Below, piece after piece: positions 50,360-62,000 of a stretch of DNA of 64,000 nt. The DNA is from Embiotoca jacksoni (lineage: Eukaryota > Chordata > Actinopteri > Embiotocidae). Below the pieces are notes generated by a model. It did not search any database, was not told the DNA's origin, and was given only the letters and a program-made list of their open reading frames with translations. Where the stretch lies: positions 6,383,001 through 6,447,000 of the forward strand of contig JAKOON010000003.1 in NCBI GenBank assembly GCA_022577435.1, read 5' to 3'. Position 1 is the first letter of the stretch, and every line of letters starts with the position of its first letter. A program made the position numbers and the translations under genes.

Positions 50360-53300
50360 GAAGCCACTTTGTCCATGTAGTTTATCCCATTTGCCATAGT
50401 ACTGATGAAGAAATTTGTTCGTAAACACTTAGTTTAAGCCGTGGCGCTGTGATGCAGTTTTACATTAGGCTGAGAAAGTGAGACTTAAAATGTTGTTTTC
50501 TGTGTAATTGCAGATACAAAGTGAAGCCACACTGGCCATGTAGTGTATCCCATTTACTGATGAAGAAATTGTTCGTAAACACTTAGTTTAAGCCGTGGCA
50601 CTGTAATGCAGTTTAACGCTGTTTTTGAGCTTCTCTCGCTGAGATAAGGCTGTTTTTGAAACATTGTGTTTCCTGTGTAATTGTCCACACAAAGTGACTT
50701 GAAACCGCTTTGCCCATGTAGTGTATCCCATTTGCCAAAGTTCTGAGTATGAAACTTGTTTGTAAACACTTAGTTTAAGCCGTGGCGCTGTGATGCAGTT
50801 TTACATTAGGCTGAGAAAGTGAGACTTAAAATGCTGTTTTCTGTGTAATTGCAGATACAAAGTGAAGCCACATTGGCCATGTAGTGTATCCCCTTTACTG
50901 ATGAAGAAATTGTTCGTAAACACTTAGTTTAAGCCGTGGTACTGTAATGCAGTTTTACGCTGTTTTTGAGCTTCTCTCGCTGAGATAAGGCTGTTTTTGA
51001 AACATTGTGTTTCCTGTGTAATTGTCCACACAAAGTGACTTGAAACCGCTTTGCCCACGTAGTGTATCCCATTTGCCAAAGTTCTGAGTATGAAACTTGT
51101 TTGTAAACACTTAGTTTAAGCCGTGGCGCTGTGATGCAGTTTTACATTAGGCTGAGAAAGTGAGACTTAGAATGCTGTTTTCTGTGTAATTGCAGATACA
51201 AAGCGAAGCCAAATTGGCCATGTAGTGTATCCCATTTGCTGATGAAGAAATTGTTCGTAAACACTTAGTTTAAGCCGTGGCACTGTAATGCAGTTTTACG
51301 CTGTTTTTGAGCTTCTCTCGCTGAGATAAGGCTGTTTTTGAAACATTGTGTTTCCTGTGAAATTGTCCACACAGAGTGACTTGAAGCCACTTTGTCCATG
51401 TAGTTTATCCCATTTGCCATAGTACTGATGAAGAAATTTGTTCGTAAACACTTAGTTTAAGCCGTGGCGCTGTGATGCAGTTTTATATTAGGCTGAGAAA
51501 GTGAGAATTGAAATGCTTTTTTCTGTGTAATTGCAGACACAAAGTGACTTGAAGCCACTTTTTCCATGTAGTTTATCCCATTTGCCATATTACTGATGAA
51601 GAAATTTGTTCGTAAACACTTAGTTTAAGCCGCGGCACTGTAATGTAGTTTTATGCTGTTTTTGAGCTTCTCTCGCTGAGATAAGGCTGTTTTTGAAACA
51701 TTGTGTTTCCTGTGTAATTGTCCACACAAAGTGACTTGAAACCGCTTTGCCCATGTAGTGTATCCCATTTGCCAAAGTTCTGAGTATGAAACTTGTTTGT
51801 AAACACTTAGTTTAAGCCGTGGCGCTGTGATGCAGTTTTACATTAGGCTGAGAAAGTGAGACTTGAAATGCTGTTTTCTGTCTAATTGCAGACACAAAGT
51901 GAAGCCACATTGGCCATTCAGTGTATCCCATTTGCTGTTGAAGAAATTTGTTCAGAAACACTTAGTTTAAGCCGTGGCACTGTAATGCATTTTTATGTTA
52001 TTTTTGAGCTTCTCTCGCTGGGATAAGGCTGTTTTTGAAACATTGTGTTTACTGTGAAATTGTCCACACAAAGTGACTTGAAGCCACTTTGTCCATGTAG
52101 TTTATCCCATTTGCCATAGTACTGATGAAGAAATTTGTTCGTAAACACTTAGTTTAAGCCGTGGCGCTGTGATGCAGTTTTACATTAGGCTGAGAAAGTG
52201 AGACTTAGAATGCTGTTTTCTGTGTAATTGCAGATACAAAGTGAAGCCACATTGGCCATGTAGTGTATCCCATTTGCTGATGAAGAAATTGTTCGTAAAC
52301 ACTTACTTTAAGCCGTGGCACTGTAATGCATTTTTATGTTATTTTTGAGCTTCTCTCGCTGGGATAAGGCTGTTTTTGAAACATTGTGTTTCCTGTGTAA
52401 TTGTCCACACAAAGTGACTTGAAACCGCTTTGCCCATGTAGTTTATCCCATTTGCCATAGGTCTGAGTATGAAACTTGTTTGTAAACACTTAGTTTAAGC
52501 CGTCGCGCTGTGATGCAGTTTTACATTAGGCTGAGAAAGTGAGACTTGAAATGCTGTTTTCTGTCTAATTGCAGACACAAAGTGAAGCCACATTGGCCAT
52601 GTAGTGTATCCCATTTGCTGTTGAAGAAATTTGTTCAGAAACACTTAGTTTAAGCCGTGGCACTGTAATGCAGTTTTATGCTGTTTTTGAGCTTCTCTCG
52701 CTGAGATAAGGCTGTTTTTGAAACATTGTGTTTACTGTGAAATTGTCCACACAAAGTGACTTGAAGCCACTTTGTCCATGTAGTTTATCCCATTTGCCAT
52801 AGTACTGATGAAGAAATTTGTTCGTAAACACTTAGTTTAAGCCGTGGCGCTGTGATGCAGTTTTACATTAGGCTGAGAAAGTGAGACTTAAAATGCTGTT
52901 TTCTGTGTAATTGCAGATACAAAGTGAAGCCACACTGGCCATGTAGTGTATCCCATTTACTGATGAAGAAATTGTTCGTAAACACTTAGTTTAAGCCGTG
53001 GCACTGTAATGCAGTTTTACGCTGTTTTTGAGCTTCTCTCGCTGAGATAAGGCTGTTTTTGAAACATTGTGTTTCCTGTGTAATTGTCCACACAAAGTGA
53101 CTTGAAACCGCTTTGCCCATGTAGTGTATCCCATTTGCCAAAGTTCTGAGTATGAAACTTGTTTGTAAACACTTAGTTTAAGCCGTGGCGCTGTGATGCA
53201 GTTTTACATTAGGCTGAGAAAGTGAGACTTAAAATGCTGTTTTCTGTGTAATTGCAGATACAAATGGAAGCCACATTGGCCATGTAGTGTATCCCCTTTA

Positions 53301-56084
53301 CTGATGAAGAAATTGTTCGTAAACACTTAGTTTAAGCCGTGGTACTGTAATGCAGTTTTACGCTGTTTTTGAGCTTCTCTCGCTGAGATAAGGCTGTTTT
53401 TGAAACATTGTGTTTCCTGTGTAATTGTCCACACAAAGTGACTTGAAACCGCTTTGCCCATGTAGTGTAGCCAATTTGCCAAAGTTCTGAGTATGAAACT
53501 TGTTTGTAAACACTTAGTTTAAGCCGTGGCGCTGTGATGCAGTTTTACATTAGGCTGAGAAAGTGAGACTTAAAATGCTGTTTTCTGTGTAATTGCAGAT
53601 ACAAAGTGAAGCCACATTGGCCATGTAGTGTATCCCCTTTACTGATGAAGAAATTGTTCGTAAACACTTAGTTTAAGCCGTGGTACTGTAATGCAGTTTT
53701 ACGCTGTTTTTGAGCTTCTCTCGCTGAGATAAGGCTGTTTTTGAAACATTGTGTTTCCTGTGTAATTGTCCACACAAAGTGACTTGAAACCGCTTTGCCC
53801 ACGTAGTGTATCCCATTTGCCAAAGTTCTGAGTATGAAACTTGTTTGTAAACACTTAGTTTAAGCCGTGGCGCTGTGATGCAGTTTTACATTAGGCTGAG
53901 AAAGTGAGACTTAGAATGCTGTTTTCTGTGTAATTGCAGATACAAAGCAAAGCCAAATTGGCCATGTAGTGTATCCCATTTGCTGATGAAGAAATTGTTC
54001 GTAAACACTTAGTTTAAGCCGTGGCACTGTAATGCAGTTTTACGCTGTTTTTGAGCTTCTCTCGCTGAGATAAGGCTGTTTTTGAAACATTGTGTTTCCT
54101 GTGAAATTGTCCACACAGAGTGACTTGAAACCGCTTTGCCCATGTAGTTTATCCCATTTGCCATAGGTCTGAGTATGAAACTTGTTTGTAAACACTTAGT
54201 TTAAGCCGTGGCGCTGTGATGCAGTTTTACATTAGGCTGAGAAAGTGAGACTTAAAATGCTGTTTTCTGTGTAATTGCAGATACAAAGTGAAGCCACATT
54301 GGCCATGTAGTGTATCCCCTTTACTGATGAAGAAATTGTTCGTAAACACTTAGTTTAAGCCGTGGTACTGTAATGCAGTTTTACGCTGTTTTTGAGCTTC
54401 TCTCGCTGAGATAAGGCTGTTTTTGAAACATTGTGTTTCCTGTGTAATTATCCACACAAAGTGACTTGAAACCGCTTTGCCCACGTAGTGTATCCCATTT
54501 GCCAAAGTTCTGAGTATGAAACTTGTTTGTAAACACTTAGTTTAAGCCGTGGCGCTGTGATGCAGTTTTACATTAGGCTGAGAAAGTGAGACTTAGAATG
54601 CTGTTTTCTGTGTAATTGCAGATACAAAGCGAAGCCAAATTGGCCATGTAGTGTATCCCATTTGCTGATGAAGAAATTGTTCGTAAACACTTAGTTTAAG
54701 CCGTGGCACTGTAATGCAGTTTTACGCTGTTTTTGAGCTTCTCTCGCTGAGATAAGGCTGTTTTTGAAACATTGTGTTTCCTGTGAAATTGTCCACACAG
54801 AGTGACTTGAAGCCACTTTGTCCATGTAGTTTATCCCATTTGCCATAGTACTGATGAAGAAATTTGTTCGTAAACACTTAGTTTAAGCCGTGGCACTGTA
54901 ATGTAGTTTTATGCTGTTTTTGAGCTTCTCTCGCTGAGATAAGGCTGTTTTTGAAACATTGTGTTTCCTGTGTAATTGTCCACACAAAGTGACTTGAAAC
55001 CACTTTCCCCATGTAGTGTATCCCATTTGCCAAAGTTCTGAGTATGAAACTTGTTTGTAAACACTTAGTTTAAGCCGTGGCGCTGTGATGCAGTTTTACA
55101 TTAGGCTGAGAAAGTGAGACTTGAAATGCTGTTTTCTGTCTAATTGCAGACACAAAGTGAAGCCACATTGGCCATGCAGTGTATCCCATTTGCTATTGAA
55201 GAAATTTGTTCAGAAACACTTAGTTTAAGCCGTGGCACTGTAATGCAGTTTTATGCTGTTTTTGAGCTTCTCTCCCTGAGGCAAGGCTGTTTTTGAAACA
55301 TTGTGTTTACTGTGAAATTGTCCACACAAAGTGACTTGAAGCCACTTTGTCCATGTAGTTTATCCCATTTGCCATAGTACTGATGAAGAAATTTGTTCGT
55401 AAACACTTAGTTTAAGCCGTGGCGCTGTGATGCAGTTTTACATTAGGCTGAGAAAGTGAGACTTAGAATGCTGTTTTCTGTGTAATTGCAGATACAAAGT
55501 GAAGCCACATTGGCCATGTAGTGTATCCCATTTGCTGTTGAAGAAATTTGTTCAGAAACACTTAGTTTAAGCCGTGGCACTGTAATGCAGTTTTATGCTG
55601 TTTTTGAGCTTCTCTCGCTGAGATAAGGCTGTTTTTGAAACATTGTGTTTCCTGTGAAATTGTCCACACAAAGTGACTTGAAACCACTTTGTCCATGTAC
55701 TTTATCCCATTTGCCATAGTACTGATGAAGAAATTTGTTCGTAAACACTTAATTTAAGCCGTGGCACTGTAATGTAGTTTTATGCTGTTTTTGAGCTTCT
55801 CTCGCTGAGATAAGGCTGTTTTTGAAACATTGTGTTTACTGTGAAATTGTCCACACAAAGTGACTTGAAACCACTTTGTCCATGTACTTTATCCCATTTG
55901 CCATAGTACTGATGAAGAAATTTGTTCGTAAAACTTAGTTTAAGATGTGGCACTGTAATGCAGTTTTAAATTAGGCTGAGAAAGTGAGACTTGAAATGCT
56001 GTTTTCTGTGTAATTGCAGATACAAAGTGAAGCCACATTGGCCATGTAGTGTATCCCATTTGCTGTTGAAGAAATTATGTTCAG
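50360..56084 (+). repeat. Right part of the duplication unit, single copy in window
   Basis: This is an A/B monomer mosaic. 50.8-52 kb holds GCCGTGGTACTG, AAAGCGAAGCCAAATTGG and CCACTTTTTCCATG monomers like those at 31-33 kb. 53.2-54.7 kb repeats the GTGGTACTG unit and includes a private ACAAATGGAAGCC and GTAGCCAATTTG. 55.6-56.0 kb ends with CATGTACTTTATCCC and TTTAAATTAGG monomers like those at 38.6 kb. Its second copy is predicted beyond the right edge. Confidence 0.75.
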
Positions 56085-59000
56085 AAACACTTAGTTTAAG
56101 CCGTGGCACTGTAATGCATTTTTATGTTATTTTTGAGATTCTCGCTGGGATAAGGCTGTTTTTGAAACATTGTGTTTCCTGTGTAATTGTCCACACAAAG
56201 TGACTTGAAACCGCTTTGCCCATGTAGTTTATCCCATTTGCCATAGGTCTGAGTATGAAACTTGTTTGTAAACACTTAGTTTAAGCCGTGGCGCTGTGAT
56301 GCAGTTTTATATTAGGCTGAGAAAGTGAGAATTGAAATGCTGTTTTCTGTGTAATTGCAGACACAAAGTGACTTGAAGCCACTTTGTCCATGTAGTTTAT
56401 CCCATTTGCCATAGTACTGATGAAGAAATTTGTTCGTAAACACTTAGTTTAAGCCGTGGCGCTGTGATGCAGTTTTATATTAGGCTGAGAAAGTGAGACT
56501 TGAAATGCTGTTTTCTGTCTAATTGCAGACACAAAGTGAAGCCACATTGGCCATGTAGTGTATCCCATTTGCTGTTGAAGAAATTTGTTCAGAAACACTT
56601 AGTTTAAGCCGTGGCACTGTGATGCACTTTTATATTAGGATGAGAAAGTGAGACTTGAAATGCTGTTTTCTGTGTAATTGCAGATACAAAGTGAAGCCAC
56701 ATTGGCCATGTAGTGTATCCCATTTGCTGATGAAGAAATTGTTCGTAAACACTTACTTTAAGCCGTGGCACTGTAATGCATTTTTATGTTATTTTTGAGC
56801 TTCTCTCGCTGGGATAAGGCTGTTTTTGAAACATTGTGTTTCCTGTGTAATTGTCCACACAAAGTGACTTGAAACCGCTTTGCCCATGTAGTTTATCCCA
56901 TTTGCCATAGGTCTGAGTATGAAACTTGTTTGTAAACACTTAGTTTAAGCCGTCGCGCTGTGATGCAGTTTTACATTAGGCTGAGAAATTGAGACTTGAA
57001 ATGCTGTTTTCTGTCTAATTGCAGACACAAAGTGAAGCCACATTGGCCATGTAGTGTATCCCATTTGCTGTTGAAGAAATTTGTTCAGAAACACTTAGTT
57101 TAAGCCGTGGCACTGTAATGCAGTTTTATGCTGTTTTTGAGCTTCTCTCGCTGAGATAAGGCTGTTTTTGAAACATTGTGTTTACTGTGAAATTGTCCAC
57201 ACAAAGTGACTTGAAGCCACTTTGTCCATGTAGTTTATCCCATTTGCCATAGTACTGATGAAGAAATTTGTTCGTAAACACTTAGTTTAAGCCGTGGCGC
57301 TGTGATGCAGTTTTACATTAGGCTGAGAAAGTGAGACTTAAAATGCTGTTTTCTGTGTAATTGCAGATACAAAGTGAAGCCACACTGGCCATGTAGTGTA
57401 TCCCATTTACTGATGAAGAAATTGTTCGTAAACACTTAGTTTAAGCCGTGGCACTGTAATGCAGTTTTACGCTGTTTTTGAGCTTCTCTCGCTGAGATAA
57501 GGCTGTTTTTGAAACATTGTGTTTCCTGTGTAATTGTCCACACAAAGTGACTTGAAACCGCTTTGCCCATGTAGTGTATCCCATGTGCCATAGTACTGAT
57601 GAAGAAATTTGTTCGTAAACACTTAGTTTAAGCCGTGGCGCTGTGATTCAGTTTTATATTAGGCTGAGAAAGTGAGAATTGAAATGCTGTTTTCTGTGTA
57701 ATTGCAGATACAATGTGAAGCCACGTTGGCCATGTAGTGTATCCCATTTACTGATGAAGAAATTGTTCGTAAACACTTAGTTTAAGCCGTGGCACTGTAA
57801 TGCATTTTTATGTTATTTTTGAGATTCTCGCTGGGATAAGGCTGTTTTTGAAACATTGTGTTTCCTGTGTAATTGTCCACACAAAGTGACTTGAAACCGC
57901 TTTGCCCATGTAGTTTATCCCATTTGCCATAGGTCTGAGTATGAAACTTGTTTGTAAACACTTAGTTTAAGCCGTGGCGCTGTGATGCAGTTTTATATTA
58001 GGCTGAGAAAGTGAGAATTGAAATGCTGTTTTCTGTGTAATTGCAGACACAAAGTGACTTGAAGCCACTTTGTCCATGTAGTTTATCCCATTTGCCATAG
58101 TACTGATGAAGAAATTTGTTCGTAAACACTTAGTTTAAGCCGTGGCGCTGTGATGCAGTTTTATATTAGGCTGAGAAAGTGAGACTTGAAATGCTGTTTT
58201 CTGTCTAATTGCAGACACAAAGTGAAGCCACATTGGCCATGTAGTGTATCCCATTTGCTGTTGAAGAAATTTGTTCAGAAACACTTAGTTTAAGCCGTGG
58301 CACTGTGATGCACTTTTATATTAGGATGAGAAAGTGAGAATTGAAATGCTGTTTTCTGTGTAATTGCAGACACAAAGTGACTTGAAGCCACTTTTTCCAT
58401 GTAGTTTATCCCATTTGCCATATTACTGATGAAGAAATTTGTTCGTAAACACTTAGTTTAAGCCGTGGCACTGTAATGTAGTTTTATGCTGTTTTTGAGC
58501 TTCTCTCGCTGAGATAAGGCTGTTTTTGAAACATTGTGTTTCCTGTGTAATTGTCCACACAAAGTGACTTGAAACCACTTTCCCCATGTAGTGTATCCCA
58601 TTTGCCAAAGTTCTGAGAATGAAACTTGTTTGTAAACACTTAGTTTAAGCCGTGGCGCTGTGATGCAGTTTTACATTAGGCTGAGAAAGTGAGACTTGAA
58701 ATGCTGTTTTCTGTCTAATTGCAGACACAAAGTGAAGCCACATTGGCCATTCAGTGTATCCCATTTGCTGTTGAAGAAATTTGTTCAGAAACACTTAGTT
58801 TAAGCCGTGGCACTGTAATGCAGTTTTATGCTGTTTTTGAGCTTCTCTCCCTGAGGCAAGGCTGTTTTTGAAACATTGTGTTTACTGTGAAATTGTCCAC
58901 ACAAAGTGACTTGAAGCCACTTTGTCCATGTAGTTTATCCCATTTGCCATAGTACTGATGAAGAAATTTGTTCGTAAACACTTAGTTTAAGCCGTGGCGC

Positions 59001-62000
59001 TGTGATGCAGTTTTACATTAGGCTGAGAAAGTGAGACTTAGAATGCTGTTTACTGTGTAATTGCAGATACAAAGTGAAGCCACATTGGCCATGTAGTGTA
59101 TCCCATTTACTGATGAAGAAATTGTTCGTAAACACTTACTTTAAGCCGTGGCACTGTAATGCATTTTTATGTTATTTTTGAGCTTCTCTCGCTGGGATAA
59201 GGCTGTTTTTGAAACATTGTGTTTCCTGTGTAATTGTCCACACAAAGTGACTTGAAACCGCTTTGCCCATGTAGTTTATCCCATTTGCCATAGGTCTGAG
59301 TATGAAACTTGTTTGTAAACACTTAGTTTAAGCCGTCGCGCTGTGATGCAGTTTTACATTAGGCTGAGAAAGTGAGACTTGAAATGCTGTTTTCTGTCTA
59401 ATTGCAGACACAAAGTGAAGCCACATTGGCCATGTAGTGTATCCCATTTGCTGTTGAAGAAATTTGTTCAGAAACACTTAGTTTAAGCCGTGGCACTGTA
59501 ATGCAGTTTTATGCTGTTTTTGAGCTTCTCTCGCTGAGATAAGGCTGTTTTTGAAACATTGTGTTTACAGTGAAATTGTCCACACAAAGTGACTTGAAGC
59601 CACTTTGTCCATGTAGTTTATCCCATTTGCCATAGTACTGATGAAGAAATTTGTTCGTAAACACTTAGTTTAAGCCGTGGCGCTGTGATGCAGTTTTACA
59701 TTAGGCTGAGAAAGTGAGACTTAAAATGCTGTTTTCTGTGTAATTGCAGATACAAAGTGAAGCCACACTGGCCATGTAGTGTATCCCATTTACTGATGAC
59801 GAAATTGTTCGTAAACACTTAGTTTAAGCCGTGGCACTGTAATGCAGTTTTACGCTGTTTTTGAGCTTCTCTCGCTGAGATAAGGCTGTTTTTGAAACAT
59901 TGTGTTTCCTGTGTAATTGTCCACACAAAGTGACTTGAAACCGCTTTGCCCATGTAGTGTATCCCATTTGCCAAAGTTCTGAGTATGAAACTTGTTTGTA
60001 AACACTTAGTTTAAGCCGTGGCGCTGTGATGCAGTTTTACATTAGGCTGAGAAAGTGAGACTTAAAATGCTGTTTTCTGTGTAATTGCAGATACAAAGTG
60101 AAGCCACATTGGCCATGTAGTGTATCCCCTTTACTGATGAAGAAATTGTTCGTAAACACTTAGTTTAAGCCGTGGTACTGTAATGCAGTTTTACGCTGTT
60201 TTTGAGCTTCTCTCGCTGAGATAAGGCTGTTTTTGAAACATTGTGTTTCCTGTGTAATTGTCCACACAAAGTGATTTGAAACCGCTTTGCCCATGTAGTG
60301 TATCCAATTTGCCAAAGTTCTGAGTATGAAACTTGTTTGTAAACACTTAGTTTAAGCCGTGGCGCTGTGATGCAGTTTTACATTAGGCTGAGAAAGTGAG
60401 ACTTAAAATGCTGTTTTCTGTGTAATTGCAGATACAAAGTGAAGCCACATTGGCCATGTAGTGTATCCCCTTTACTGATGAAGAAATTGTTCGTAAACAC
60501 TTAGTTTAAGCCGTGGTACTGTAATGCAGTTTTACGCTGTTTTTGAGCTTCTCTCGCTGAGATAAGGCTGTTTTTGAAACATTGTGTTTCCTGTGTAATT
60601 GTCCACACAAAGTGACTTGAAACCGCTTTGCCCACGTAGTGTATCCCATTTGCCAAAGTTCTGAGTATGAAACTTGTTTGTAAACACTTAGTTTAAGCCG
60701 TGGCGCTGTGATGCAGTTTTACATTAGGCTGAGAAAGTGAGACTTAGAATGCTGTTTTCTGTGTAATTGCAGATACAAAGCGAAGCCAAATTGGCCATGT
60801 AGTGTATCCCATTTGCTGATGAAGAAATTGTTCGTAAACACTTAGTTTAAGCCGTGGCACTGTAATGCAGTTTTACGCTGTTTTTGAGTTTCTCTCGCTG
60901 AGATAAGGCTGTTTTTGAAACATTGTGTTTCCTGTGAAATTGTCCACACAGAGTGACTTGAAGCCACTTTGTCCATGTAGTTTATCCCATTTGCCATAGT
61001 ACTGATGAAGAAATTTGTTCGTAAACACTTAGTTTAAGCCGTGGCGCTGTGATGCAGTTTTATATTAGGCTGAGAAAGTGAGAATTGAAATGCTTTTTTC
61101 TGTGTAATTGCAGACACAAAGTGACTTGAAGCCACTTTGTCCATGTAGTTTATCCCATTTGCCATATTACTGATGAAGAAATTTGTTCGTAAACACTTAG
61201 TTTAAGCCGTGGCACTGTAATGTAGTTTTATGCTGTTTTTGAGCTTCTCTCGCTGAGATAAGGCTGTTTTTGAAACATTGTGGTTCCTGTGTAATTGTCC
61301 ACACAAAGTGACTTGAAACCGCTTTGCCCACGTAGTGTATCCCATTTGCCAAAGTTCTGAGTATGAAACTTGTTTGTAAACACTTAGTTTAAGCCGTGGC
61401 GCTGTGATGCAGTTTTACATTAGGCTGAGAAAGTGAGACTTAGAATGCTGTTTTCTGTGTAATTGCAGATACAAAGCGAAGCCAAATTGGCCATGTAGTG
61501 TATCCCATTTGCTGATGAAGAAATTGTTCGTAAACACTTAGTTTAAGCCGTGGCACTGTAATGCAGTTTTACGCTGTTTTTGAGTTTCTCTCGCTGAGAT
61601 AAGGCTGTTTTTGAAACATTGTGTTTCCTGTGAAATTGTCCACACAGAGTGACTTGAAGCCACTTTGTCCATGTAGTTTATCCCATTTGCCATAGTACTG
61701 ATGAAGAAATTTGTTCGTAAACACTTAGTTTAAGCCGTGGCGCTGTGATGCAGTTTTATATTAGGCTGAGAAAGTGAGAATTGAAATGCTTTTTTCTGTG
61801 TAATTGCAGACACAAAGTGACTTGAAGCCACTTTGTCCATGTAGTTTATCCCATTTGCCATATTACTGATGAAGAAATTTGTTCGTAAACACTTAGTTTA
61901 AGCCGTGGCACTGTAATGTAGTTTTATGCTGTTTTTGAGCTTCTCTCGCTGAGATAAGGCTGTTTTTGAAACATTGTGTTTCCTGTGTAATTGTCCACAC

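Larger units (their letters stand above)
42171..56084 (+). repeat. 13,914 bp tandem duplication unit, copy 1
   Basis: Every private variant checked between 42,171 and 50,086 reappears 13,914 bp later. If the event is a simple tandem duplication, the unit is 42,171-56,084 and copy 2 begins at 56,085. Inside are part of the 1686 bp repeat, the 1921 bp repeat pair, and blocks related to 30-32 kb and to the 1580 bp family. It should hold about 81 monomers by length. Confidence 0.8.

Noticed and set aside
50554..50769. Minus-strand 71-codon frame
   Set aside because: It is translated satellite monomers, with nothing beyond chance openness to support a gene.
55991..56203. Plus-strand 70-codon, cysteine-rich frame resembling a small secreted peptide
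   Set aside because: It spans a short B and an A monomer, and its openness depends on the private one-base insertion near 56,077. The cysteines come from repeated TGT/TGC in the monomer.
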